This document shows, in pieces, positions 41,473 through 49,891 of a DNA stretch of 60,732 bases (within the stretch, counting starts at the first letter, position 1; each line of letters opens with the position of its first letter). The DNA lies in the NCBI GenBank assembly GCA_032117095.1, contig JAULZZ010000035.1, positions 1 to 60,732 of the forward strand, in the 5' to 3' direction. The notes beneath the pieces were generated by a model. It had not been told where the DNA came from. It made no database searches and worked only from the letters and a program-made list of their open reading frames with translations. Made by a program: the position numbers and the translations under genes. The stretch is from REEB470 sp032117095 (lineage in GTDB: Bacteria; Bacillota; Bacilli; Paenibacillales; YIM-B00363).

Positions 41473-41495
41473 ACGACAACGCAGGCGGTTGTCGT
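41473..41495. promoter_or_regulatory. dyad in the pbp-speE divergent region
   Basis: Perfect 8-bp inverted repeat ACGACAAC (41473-41480) / GTTGTCGT (41488-41495), 7-base loop, no T-run. It lies 13 bases upstream of the speE -35 and upstream of pbp, so it is better placed as an operator than as a terminator. Confidence 0.4.
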
Positions 41496-41508
41496 ATCGG
41501 GGATAAAG

Positions 41509-41536
41509 TTGCATTCCCGTGACGTTGTTTTATAAT
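41509..41536 (+). promoter_or_regulatory. speE promoter
   Basis: TTGCAT (41509-41514), 16-base spacer, perfect TATAAT (41531-41536), 42 bases before the speE start. Confidence 0.65.
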
Positions 41537-41578
41537 GATTTTTGAAGATCACTGTACTTAAGGAGGGGGAGGATAACC

Positions 41579-42445
41579 ATGGAACTATGGTATACAGAAA
41601 ACCAGACACCTCACCATGCGATTCAGATGCAGATTGTCCAAACGCACGTCACAGAGCAAACCGCGTACCAACAGCTCGCCGTGTTAGATACGGTCGAATG
41701 GGGAAAAATGCTCGTGTTGGATGGGATGGTCATGACGACCACGCGCGATGAGTTCGTGTATCATGAGATGGTGGCGCATCCTGCGTTGATGACGCACCCA
41801 AATCCCCGTGAGGTCCTTGTCGTCGGCGGGGGCGATGGCGGGGTCGTGCGGGAAGTATTGCGTCATCCGAGTGTGCGGCGCGTTGTTTTGGTCGAGATCG
41901 ACGAGGCGGTCATGCGGCACGCACGCACGCATTTGCCGGAGATTGCCGGTGCATTGGACGACCCGCGCGTTGAAATCGTCGTCGGAGACGGGTACATGCA
42001 CATTGCAGAACAAAAAGCGACATACGATGTCATCATGGTCGATTCTACGGAACCCGTGGGTCCAGCGGTGGAGCTTTTTACCCGCGGATTTTATCAAGGC
42101 ATTTATGAAGCATTGCGTCCAGATGGGCTGTTCGTTGCCCAAACCGACAATCCATGGTTCAAACCGTCACTCATTCGCACGGTGACGCACGATGTAGCGG
42201 AGATTTTCCCGATTATGCGCCTGTATACCGCGAATATCCCGACATATCCGAGTGGCATGTGGACGTTTACGATGGGGAGCAAGTGTTATGACCCGCAAAA
42301 AGTTGCCCTGAGCGACATGCCACATTTGGCACAAACAAAATATTACACCCCTGCTTTACACCATGCGGCATTCGTCTTGCCTCGTTTTGTGGCGTCGTTG
42401 GTCGCATCGCCTACCGACGAACAGCAGAAGCAGGGAACGTCATGA
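41579..42445 (+). CDS. speE: spermidine synthase
   Basis: A 288-aa aminopropyltransferase that makes spermidine from putrescine and decarboxylated SAM. Motifs: MVMTTTRDEFVYHEMV, VLVVGGGDGGVVREVLRH (SAM-type loop), VMVDSTEPVGPA and QTDNPWF with the catalytic Asp. AAGGAGGGGGAGG precedes the ATG. In B. subtilis speB follows; here the stop overlaps argS directly (ATGA), so speB is not at this place. Confidence 0.95.
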   Translation: MELWYTENQTPHHAIQMQIVQTHVTEQTAYQQLAVLDTVEWGKMLVLDGMVMTTTRDEFVYHEMVAHPALMTHPNPREVLVVGGGDGGVVREVLRHPSVRRVVLVEIDEAVMRHARTHLPEIAGALDDPRVEIVVGDGYMHIAEQKATYDVIMVDSTEPVGPAVELFTRGFYQGIYEALRPDGLFVAQTDNPWFKPSLIRTVTHDVAEIFPIMRLYTANIPTYPSGMWTFTMGSKCYDPQKVALSDMPHLAQTKYYTPALHHAAFVLPRFVASLVASPTDEQQKQGTS

Positions 42446-44106
42446 GTACATTGCAACAACAACAGCAACAGGTGAGCGATGCGTTACGACGTGTGTTGCA
42501 ACAGATGAACATGGCCGAAGAAGTGACGATTGCGTTAGAAGTGCCACGCGAAAAACAACACGGCGATTTGTCTACGAACGTTGCAATGCAACTTGCACGC
42601 CTCCGCAATGCGTCGCCTCGTGCGATCGCCGAACAGATCGTGGCATTGTTGGATACGCAGGCAACGGGCATCGAACGCATTGCGATCGCCGGTCCTGGAT
42701 TTATCAACTTTTATATGGATAAATCTGTGTTGTATCGGATCGTACACGAAGTGATTTCCCGTGGAGAGCACTACGGAAAAGGGCAGTTGGCGTCGCCCCC
42801 ACGCTATCTCGTAGAGTTTGTCAGTGCCAATCCAACAGGGAGTTTGCATCTCGGGCATGCGCGGGGCGCCGCGGTGGGCGATGCGTTGTGTCGTTTGTTG
42901 GCGTATGCGGGCTATGATGTCACCAGGGAATACTACATTAACGATGCAGGCAATCAAGTGGCGAATCTCGTGACATCGCTCGAAGCAAGGTATCGTCAGG
43001 CGTTAGGACAGGACGTTGCCCTGCCAGAAGATGGGTATCATGGAGAAGACTTGGTGGCGTACGGCAATGCGTTGGCACAACAGTATGGTGCGACGTGGCT
43101 CGCACAAACGCCGGAGTCTCGTGAAACGTTTTTTCGCACCTATGCGTTGGAGTGCCAATTGAACAAAATTCGCAGAGATTTAGCGGAATTTCGCGTTTTG
43201 TTTGAGCGGTGGACGAGTGAAACGTCATTGTACGAAGAAGGCGGTGTAGCCGCTGCGTTAGCCCAACTGCGGAGCAGTGCGCATGTGTATGAACACGAAG
43301 GGGCACTGTGGTTGCGTACGACGACATTTGGGGATGACAAAGACCGTGTGCTCATCAAAAACGACGGAACATATACATATTTACTTCCAGACATCGCCTA
43401 TCATTTGAACAAATATCGTCGTGGATATGCGCGGATGATTAACATTTGGGGGGCAGATCACCACGGATACGTTGCACGGGTGAAAGCCGCCTTACAAGCG
43501 CTTGGGGAAGATGCCTCAAAGCTGACCGTGCTCATCGTACAAATGGTGAGTTTGTATCAAGGTGGCGAAAAAGTAAAAATGTCCAAACGGACAGGCAAGG
43601 CGATTACGCTCGCAGACTTATTGCAAGAAGTCGGGGTCGATGCAGCGCGGTATTTTTTTGCCATGCGCAGTACGGATTCGCATTTGGATTTTGACATGGA
43701 TTTGGCGATTTCTACGTCTAGCGACAATCCGGTGTACTACGTGCAGTATGCACACGCACGCATTTGTAGTATTTTTAGGCAAGCGGATGCCCGCTGGGCG
43801 CAGCTTCCCGCATGGGACACCGTCGAGTTGTCTTTGTTGCAGCGCGACGAGGAATTCGAATTGTTACGGATGATGGGAGAATTTCCGGCACTCATCCAAG
43901 AAGCTGCCGCACAGCTGGCGCCACATCGCATCATACGGTACGCATACGAATTGGCAATGGTGTTTCATCGCTACTACAAGGCAGAACGTGTGCTTACGGA
44001 CGATGAACCGCATACGTGGGCAAAGCTTGCGCTGTATGCGGCACTAAGGCACACGTTTCGCAACGTCTTAGACCTTGTAGGGGTAGAAGCGCCCGAAGTG
44101 ATGTAG
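42442..44106 (+). CDS. argS: arginyl-tRNA synthetase
   Basis: Class I aminoacyl-tRNA synthetase, 554 aa. The N-terminal Add1 domain has EKQHGDLSTNVAMQLA; the HIGH-type motif is ANPTGSLHLGHARGAAVGD and the KMSK motif is KVKMSKRTGKAITL; the DALR anticodon domain ends YAALRHTFRNVLDLVGVEAPEVM, cited in part. Complete. It overlaps speE by 4 bases and is followed by a D-type hairpin element. Confidence 0.97.
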   Translation: MSTLQQQQQQVSDALRRVLQQMNMAEEVTIALEVPREKQHGDLSTNVAMQLARLRNASPRAIAEQIVALLDTQATGIERIAIAGPGFINFYMDKSVLYRIVHEVISRGEHYGKGQLASPPRYLVEFVSANPTGSLHLGHARGAAVGDALCRLLAYAGYDVTREYYINDAGNQVANLVTSLEARYRQALGQDVALPEDGYHGEDLVAYGNALAQQYGATWLAQTPESRETFFRTYALECQLNKIRRDLAEFRVLFERWTSETSLYEEGGVAAALAQLRSSAHVYEHEGALWLRTTTFGDDKDRVLIKNDGTYTYLLPDIAYHLNKYRRGYARMINIWGADHHGYVARVKAALQALGEDASKLTVLIVQMVSLYQGGEKVKMSKRTGKAITLADLLQEVGVDAARYFFAMRSTDSHLDFDMDLAISTSSDNPVYYVQYAHARICSIFRQADARWAQLPAWDTVELSLLQRDEEFELLRMMGEFPALIQEAAAQLAPHRIIRYAYELAMVFHRYYKAERVLTDDEPHTWAKLALYAALRHTFRNVLDLVGVEAPEVM

Positions 44107-44145
44107 GAACCAATATCGGTGCGTTATGCGAAACTGCCTTTTAAT

Positions 44146-44236
44146 GAATACAAACAAATGAACGGATAAAATCTGTTTGCTTTTTCGCAAAAGGGGGCCC
44201 GCTGTGTGTATAGGTTCACGATGTGTTTCGTATTAG
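44146..44236. repeat. family D hairpin element
   Basis: Shares TTTGCTTTTTCGCAAAAGG, GCCCGCTGTGTGTATAGG and a GTGTTTCGTAT end with other D copies. It lies between convergent argS and the S8 protease gene, overlapping the end of the latter by four bases. Confidence 0.4.
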
Positions 44237-45153
44237 GGCAACAGTTGCAGTGCGCGAACCGCATCGATGCGCCCCAAGCGGTGTCGTTGCCAAAGGGCAT
44301 GCACAGTGGGGACTTGAGAGCGCGTGAGGATGTGCTTGATCTTTCGCACACTTAACTTTGGATTTTTTTCGAGCAACAAGGCGACGACGCCTGTGACATG
44401 GGCAGTAGCCATCGACGTGCCGCTTAATGTGGCATATTGTCGCTGTGGCCATGTCGATACGATGTTTTCACCGGGGGCAAGGATGTTGACAGTGGGGTGC
44501 ATGTTGCTAAATCGTGCGAGTGCGCCATCATGAGTCAGGGCACCGACCCCGATCGTTTGTCCAAAACGGGCAGGGTACTGTGCAGTATCCCGAAGGCCGT
44601 CATTTCCGGCGGAGGCAATGACGACGATCCCCGCTTTGGTCGCCAAACGAATGGCTTGATGCAACTCCTTATGCCGTTCTTGCATGCCGAAACTCATGTT
44701 GATGATGCGAATGCGGCGATCAATGCACCACAGTATCCCTTGAATGACATGTTCAATGTTTGCGCCCCCGAGCTGATCGAATGCTTTGATCGGATACACC
44801 ACGGCTCTTGGGGCGATGCCTTTGAGGGCGACGGACCCTGTCGCAGCAATCGTGCCTGCGATGTGCGTGCCGTGTCCGTGACGGTCTTGGGGAGGACGGT
44901 GTGGCGTAATCAAGTTAATGCCAGGGGCGAGCACATGGCGCAAATCTGGATGCTCCAAGTCGATGCCTGTATCGATAATTCCGATCGACACCGATGCCCC
45001 GCTCACTCGATTGCGAATGCGCTCGACCCCGATCATCCGCAATCCTTCGGGCACAAGACGCATGATTGGGCGGGCTTGTCGAAAGGACTGGGCAACACCG
45101 TGGTGGCGCATGCGGTACGGATGCTCCTGCGCAGGATGCGACAACGGCAACAT
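44233..45153 (-). CDS. S8 family subtilisin-like serine protease
   Basis: A 306-aa protease with a complete triad: Asp in IGIIDTGIDLEHPDL, His in DRHGHGTHIAGTIAA, oxyanion Asn in ASAGNDG and Ser in LSGTSMATAHVTG. No signal peptide is visible, and the short N-terminal region carries VPEGLRMIGV, resembling the LPEGIKVI segment of intracellular subtilisins; it is therefore more likely cytoplasmic or spore-associated than secreted. The start at 45153 has a strong AAGGAGGGAGG; an upstream extension to 45384 is frame only. Minus strand, alone. Confidence 0.9.
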   Translation of the reverse strand: MLPLSHPAQEHPYRMRHHGVAQSFRQARPIMRLVPEGLRMIGVERIRNRVSGASVSIGIIDTGIDLEHPDLRHVLAPGINLITPHRPPQDRHGHGTHIAGTIAATGSVALKGIAPRAVVYPIKAFDQLGGANIEHVIQGILWCIDRRIRIINMSFGMQERHKELHQAIRLATKAGIVVIASAGNDGLRDTAQYPARFGQTIGVGALTHDGALARFSNMHPTVNILAPGENIVSTWPQRQYATLSGTSMATAHVTGVVALLLEKNPKLSVRKIKHILTRSQVPTVHALWQRHRLGRIDAVRALQLLP

Positions 45154-45372
45154 GTTCAGCCCTCCCTCCTTATGGGGTGATGTATGTGCAGTCTGATGCG
45201 GACATCGCCAAAAAATCCAGTTTTTCCCCGCAGTTTGCACAAGCAATAAAGAAATCTTTTTTCGTGGATTTGGCATGAGGATATCTGTGTGTAGGGGGCG
45301 TTTTTCATGTGGATGGGCAGGAAAAAGGCAAAAGGGCACAAGACAATGGAAAATGTAAGGCGACGTGCTTTG

Positions 45373-45477
45373 TATACGAAACATGGATTAAAAACATCCG
45401 TGCACAGCGTTTCCCTTTACGAGGTAGCGCAGTAATTTTTAAACAATAGCATTCCTGTATTCAAGCAATGTTTAGTC
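45373..45477. repeat. family A repeat, diverged copy
   Basis: Starts GTATACGAAACATGGATTAAA and ends TTCAAGCAATGTTTAGTC; the interior TTTACGAGGTAGCGCAGTAA matches the nested A copy. A C element begins two bases after it. The 45154-45800 spacer holds this, the C copy and a degenerate D-like stretch (about 45695-45780, GATACGAATCAGGATTTC ... AGGGGATTCGGATG). Confidence 0.6.
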
Positions 45478-45479
45478 TT

Positions 45480-45580
45480 AGGGCACATCTATAAACTGGT
45501 TTGTCAAAAATCACTTTGCAGTAAACAAGCGGTTTTTTGCGTATGTTTATGCGCATGATGTAGTTTATAGAGGTGCCCCT
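45480..45580. repeat. family C repeat, full length
   Basis: 101 bp with ends AGGGCACATCTATAAA and TTTATAGAGGTGCCCCT. Interior: AAAAATCACTTTGCAGTAAA and GCGGTTTTTTGCGTATGTTT. Flanks read CTTA on the left and TTAG on the right. Confidence 0.8.
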
Positions 45581-45800
45581 TAGTAGTAGTAGCGTATGTT
45601 TGTTGCAAGAGAACGTTTGGACACTGCGACGCCTGTGATAAAGGTTGCACGTTTGGATCATTTCTGTTACTTTGTAGAGATGAACGTTGCGTGAAGGATA
45701 CGAATCAGGATTTCAATACACATCCCCCAGCGGAAAGGTCATCCTTTTGTGTAGATGTTTCAATAGGGGATTCGGATGTGAGGACGAAAGGGAGGATACG

Positions 45801-46436
45801 ATGAGCGAGCTGACGTTGCGGGTGACAGATGAGCAAGCGCAGGAGATGCCGATGGTCGATTTGGCATTTGAGATTCTAAAATCAGCGAACACACCGTACT
45901 ACTATCGGGATTTGATGCAAAAAATTGCGCAATACAAGCAACTCAGCGAAGAAGACGTGTTGCAGGTGATCGCACAGGTGTATACCGAGATTAACATTGA
46001 CGGACGATTCGCCTGTGTGGGGACGAATTTATGGGGACTCAAACGGTGGTATCCCGTCGAAAAAACAGAGGATTCCATTGGGAATAATACCAAGAGGCCG
46101 CGTATCATCAATGACGATGACGACTTAGATGACGAGGATTTGTTCGTAGAAGAGGAAGAAGAGTTTGAAGTGATTGCAGATGAACTCGAAAACTACGATG
46201 TCATCGAAGCGGAAGGGGAAGATTTCTTTGATGTCAGCGATGAAATAGAAGAAGCCGTACCGTTTGAGCGTACCGTAGAGGACGACGACGAGGACGAGGA
46301 ACCTTTAGAAGATGAGGAAGCTTTTGTAGAAGAAACAGAAGTTGATCCGCTCGCCGATGTCGGGATGGACATAGACGATGTAGAAATAGACGACGAGGAG
46401 GACGAGGAAGAAGAGGAAGAGGAAGACCAACGTTAG
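45801..46436 (+). CDS. rpoE: RNA polymerase delta subunit
   Basis: A 211-aa subunit specific to Firmicutes that helps recycle RNA polymerase and sharpen promoter selection. The N-terminal HARE-HTH domain (MPMVDLAFEILKSANTPYYY ... GTNLWGLKRWYP) is folded; the rest is an extremely acidic Asp/Glu tail of more than 110 residues, longer than the tail of B. subtilis delta. The start ATG follows AGGGAGG. It precedes pyrG, the usual order. Confidence 0.95.
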   Translation: MSELTLRVTDEQAQEMPMVDLAFEILKSANTPYYYRDLMQKIAQYKQLSEEDVLQVIAQVYTEINIDGRFACVGTNLWGLKRWYPVEKTEDSIGNNTKRPRIINDDDDLDDEDLFVEEEEEFEVIADELENYDVIEAEGEDFFDVSDEIEEAVPFERTVEDDDEDEEPLEDEEAFVEETEVDPLADVGMDIDDVEIDDEEDEEEEEEEDQR

Positions 46437-46610
46437 GAAATCGAAAAAACATTTTTTATTCAGGCGACAGAGGCGTGTGGAGCGGAAAACAAGCAGACGC
46501 TCATCGCACGAGTTTGACAGTGGAAAACTTTAAGGGTACACTGTAATTTAATGTTTTGTGCGCATCAATCGGTTTTCTATGCCCCGTAAAACAACGAGCA
46601 TCGTGACTTC

Positions 46611-46713
46611 GGGGCACTGCTATCTCCCTCTGTTCACAAAAAACACCTTGTCCGAACCCCCCCCCTTTTTTTGCTTATTTTTATGCGTATGACACACTTT
46701 GTAGAGGTGCCCT
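46611..46713. repeat. family C repeat upstream of pyrG
   Basis: 103 bp, from GGGGCACTGCTATC to TTTGTAGAGGTGCCCT; the right half TTTTTTTGCTTATTTTTATG matches other C copies, the left half is diverged. It ends 35 bases before the pyrG start, so it lies in the pyrG leader or promoter. Confidence 0.65.
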
Positions 46714-46748
46714 TCGTAGCGTCGACAACAATGAGAGGAATCGGAGTC

Positions 46749-48401
46749 ATGACGAAATACATCTTTGTAACTGGCGGTGTCGTCTCTTCCTTAGGGAAGG
46801 GCATCACTGCTGCATCGCTCGGAAGAATCCTCAAAAACCGTGGATTAAAGGTGACAATCCAAAAATTTGATCCGTACATTAATGTCGATCCCGGCACGAT
46901 GAGCCCCTATCAGCACGGCGAAGTGTTCGTCACACACGACGGCGCAGAGACGGATTTGGATTTGGGTCATTATGAACGGTTTATCGACATTCAAGTGAGT
47001 CGGCACAGCAACGTGACGACGGGAACTGTATATTCTTCGGTCATTTCAAAGGAACGCAGAGGCGAGTATTTGGGGGCGACGGTTCAAGTCATTCCCCACA
47101 TTACGAATGAGATCAAGGAACGCATTCTGCATGCAGGCAGTACGACGCAGTCAGACATTGTCATTACGGAGATCGGGGGCACGGTCGGTGACATCGAAAG
47201 TTTGCCGTTCTTAGAGGCGATTCGTCAGTTGCGCAACGACATCGGACGAGAGCATGTCATGTACATTCATGTCACGCTGATTCCGGCACTCCATGCGGCG
47301 CGGGAAATGAAGACGAAGCCGACCCAACACAGCGTAAAAGAGTTGCGGAGCATTGGCATTCAACCGCATTTGATCGTTTGCCGCACGGAGCAATCGTTGA
47401 CTGCCGAGATGAAGAGGAAAATTGCGTTATTTTGTGACATTGATAGTGATGCCGTGATCGAGGCGCGTGATGCAGATTCGTTGTACGATGTGCCATTGCT
47501 CCTAAAAGCGCAGCAGATGGATGACATCGTATTGCGTCATTTTCGAGTGCAGGCACCGCCGGCGGATTTAAGCGAATGGGAAGGCATTGCGCACCGTGTG
47601 CGGACGGTACATCGCGAGGTATGCATTGCTGTCGTAGGAAAATATATCGCTTTGCATGATGCGTATTTGAGCATTGTGGAGGCGTTGCGACATGCGGGGA
47701 TTCATACAGATGCGGTGGTGAACATTCGTTGGGTCAGCGCGGAGCAGTTGACCGAACACAATGTCACGGAACTTCTCGGGGGCGCCGATGGGATATTGGT
47801 GCCGGGGGGCTTCGGAGATCGCGGGATTGAAGGGAAGATCGAGGCAATACGGTATGCGCGCAGGCAACGCGTTCCTTTTTTTGGGATTTGTCTTGGCATG
47901 CAAGTCGCCATGGTGGAGTATGCGCGCCACGTGCTCGGGTTGGCGCAGGCAAATTCTGCTGAGATTGACCCAGCGACCCCGCATCCGATTATTGATTTGT
48001 TGCCCGACCAGTTGCGAATCGCTAATTTGGGAGGGACGATGCGGTTGGGCAACTACCCGTGTATGCTACAACCGCACTCGTTGGTGCAACGGTGTTATGG
48101 ACAGATGCGTATCGAAGAACGCCACCGCCACCGCTACGAATTTAATAATGCCTATCGCGAACGTTTTATCCAAGGTGGCATGCAGTTGTCTGGAATGTCT
48201 CCAGATGGTTCACTCGTGGAAGTCATCGAGTTGCCCGACCATCCATGGTTTTTGGCAGTGCAGTTTCATCCGGAGTTTACGTCCCGTCCAAATCGCCCGC
48301 ATCCTTTGTTTGAAAGTTTCGTCCGCAGTGCGCTACAAAGGCGAGAGGCGCATGTACAGGAGGGGGCGAGCGATGATGCCCACAATCCTTGTTGTCGATG
48401 A
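46749..48401 (+). CDS. pyrG: CTP synthase
   Basis: A 550-aa enzyme making CTP from UTP with glutamine. The synthetase domain starts MTKYIFVTGGVVSSLGKG; the class I glutamine amidotransferase domain has PGGFGDRGIEGK and the nucleophile Cys in FFGICLGMQVAMVEYARHV, cited in part, with the His-Glu pair in QFHPEF. The start at 46749 is the conserved MTKY; an extension to 46671 would run through a repeat. The end overlaps spo0F by 29 bases. Confidence 0.96.
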   Translation: MTKYIFVTGGVVSSLGKGITAASLGRILKNRGLKVTIQKFDPYINVDPGTMSPYQHGEVFVTHDGAETDLDLGHYERFIDIQVSRHSNVTTGTVYSSVISKERRGEYLGATVQVIPHITNEIKERILHAGSTTQSDIVITEIGGTVGDIESLPFLEAIRQLRNDIGREHVMYIHVTLIPALHAAREMKTKPTQHSVKELRSIGIQPHLIVCRTEQSLTAEMKRKIALFCDIDSDAVIEARDADSLYDVPLLLKAQQMDDIVLRHFRVQAPPADLSEWEGIAHRVRTVHREVCIAVVGKYIALHDAYLSIVEALRHAGIHTDAVVNIRWVSAEQLTEHNVTELLGGADGILVPGGFGDRGIEGKIEAIRYARRQRVPFFGICLGMQVAMVEYARHVLGLAQANSAEIDPATPHPIIDLLPDQLRIANLGGTMRLGNYPCMLQPHSLVQRCYGQMRIEERHRHRYEFNNAYRERFIQGGMQLSGMSPDGSLVEVIELPDHPWFLAVQFHPEFTSRPNRPHPLFESFVRSALQRREAHVQEGASDDAHNPCCR

Positions 48402-48759
48402 CCAGCAAGGCATTCGTGCGCTGTTATTAGAGCTCTTTCGCATAGACGGCTACGAAGCGTATGTGGCATCGAATGGGCATCAAGCGATCGACTTGTTGCA
48501 ACAACATCACCCAGATCTTGTATTGCTCGACATGAAGATCCCTGGGATGGACGGCTTGGAAATTTTGCGCACGATCAAACAGCGGAGACCGAGTACGTGC
48601 GTCATTATGATGACTGCTTATGGGGAATTGAGCATTTTGCAAGAAGCGATCGATGCGGGGGCATTGATGCATTTTACAAAGCCGTTCGACATTCATCAGC
48701 TCCGCCAAGTGATTCGGGAGCAATTTGCCGTGCTCGACACGCACGGGGGCGTTTCTTAG
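48373..48759 (+). CDS. spo0F: sporulation phosphorelay response regulator Spo0F
   Basis: A 128-aa single receiver domain that passes phosphate from sporulation kinases to Spo0B. It reads ILVVDDQQGIRALL at the acidic pocket, LVLLDMKIPGMDG with the phosphorylated Asp (position 54 by family), MTAYGE and TKPFD, all very close to B. subtilis Spo0F. There is no output domain. It begins inside the last 29 bases of pyrG, so it is probably transcribed with it. The gene marks the organism as a spore former. Confidence 0.95.
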   Translation: MMPTILVVDDQQGIRALLLELFRIDGYEAYVASNGHQAIDLLQQHHPDLVLLDMKIPGMDGLEILRTIKQRRPSTCVIMMTAYGELSILQEAIDAGALMHFTKPFDIHQLRQVIREQFAVLDTHGGVS

Positions 48760-48844
48760 CGGCAAGGTATATTGTGCGGACAACAAAGGTGTGTGTGCAC
48801 GATAGGGCGTCTGTTGTGGGTGTGTCGTGTTTTACATCTTGTGT

Positions 48845-48944
48845 AGGGCATCTCTATAAAGTGCATTCTACGCATAAACATAGGCAAAAAATGCACATGT
48901 TTATGGCGAAACGTTTTTTACAAATTGGGTTAAAGAGGTGCCCT
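48845..48944. repeat. family C repeat upstream of fba
   Basis: 100 bp with ends AGGGCATCTCTATAAAG and TTAAAGAGGTGCCCT; the interior has ACGCATAAACATAGGCAAAAA and TATGGCGAAACGTTTTTTAC, given in part. It ends 29 bases before the fba start. Confidence 0.78.
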
Positions 48945-48973
48945 GTAATCAAAATTTATTTGGAGGCGATCCC

Positions 48974-49828
48974 ATGCCACTCGTATCGATGAATGAGTTT
49001 TTTCCATCCGCCAAACAAAATCGTTTTGCAGTCGGTCAGTTTAACATGAATAACTTAGAGTTTGCCCAAGCCATTGTGGAAGCAGGAATAGCGGAGCGCT
49101 CCCCTTTTATTTTTGGTGTGAGTGAAGGTGCCATTAAATATATGGGCTTGGAATTTACAGTGGCGCTGGCAAAGACGGCGGCAGACATTTCGGGCTTGCC
49201 GATTGCGCTACACCTTGATCACGGCAGTACGTTTGAAGTGGCGATGAAATGTATTCGCGCAGGGTTTTCCTCCGTGATGTTCGATGGCTCACACCACTCA
49301 TTCGAAGAAAACGTTCGTTTAACCAAGGAAGTTGTGCGCGCGGCGCGGGCGATGGGGGTTTCCGTTGAGGGGGAGTTGGGGACGATTGGCGGCGTCGAAG
49401 ACGACATTGCAGTCGATGAAGCCCATGCAAATTTGGCAAAACCAGAGGAAGCCATCCGTTTTTATGAAGAAACTGGCGTAGACTGTGTGGCGATTGCGGT
49501 AGGGACGGCGCATGGGGTATACAAAGGGGAGCCAAACATTCATTTTGATATTATCGAGAAAGTGGCGCGTGCGATTCCAGTGCCTGTCGTGTTGCATGGG
49601 GGGTCTGGGGTGCCAGACGAGGCGATTGCGCGTGCGATTGCTTGTGGTGTAGGGAAGATCAATGTAAACACGGAAAACCAAGTTGCGTGTACGCAGTCCA
49701 TTCGCGACGTCTTGCTGTCCGACGCCAACGTATATGACCCACGAAAATATTTGACACCGGCAAAGAAAGCAATGGTCGAAGTCGTGCGAACGAAGATGCG
49801 CCTTTTCGGCAGTTCACAGCGTGCCTAA
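48974..49828 (+). CDS. fba: fructose-bisphosphate aldolase, class II
   Basis: A 284-aa zinc-dependent aldolase of glycolysis and gluconeogenesis. Class II motifs: HLDHGSTFE with a zinc histidine, GFSSVMFDGSHHSFEENV in part, VEGELGTIGGVEDD, GTAHGVYKGEP and VLHGGSGVPDEAI. Length as in B. subtilis FbaA. The start has TTTGGAGG. Position between spo0F and murA is standard, but the transaldolase gene often found after fba is absent. Confidence 0.96.
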   Translation: MPLVSMNEFFPSAKQNRFAVGQFNMNNLEFAQAIVEAGIAERSPFIFGVSEGAIKYMGLEFTVALAKTAADISGLPIALHLDHGSTFEVAMKCIRAGFSSVMFDGSHHSFEENVRLTKEVVRAARAMGVSVEGELGTIGGVEDDIAVDEAHANLAKPEEAIRFYEETGVDCVAIAVGTAHGVYKGEPNIHFDIIEKVARAIPVPVVLHGGSGVPDEAIARAIACGVGKINVNTENQVACTQSIRDVLLSDANVYDPRKYLTPAKKAMVEVVRTKMRLFGSSQRA

Positions 49829-49891
49829 TGACGTGATGTACCTGCGATGCGGGATAGGCACAGCATGGATCGGGAGGGGCATCCCTTATTT

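Noticed and set aside
46671..46748. An N-terminal extension of pyrG starting at 46671.
   Set aside because: The extension runs through a family C repeat, and the conserved CTP synthase N-terminus MTKYIFVTGG begins at 46749.
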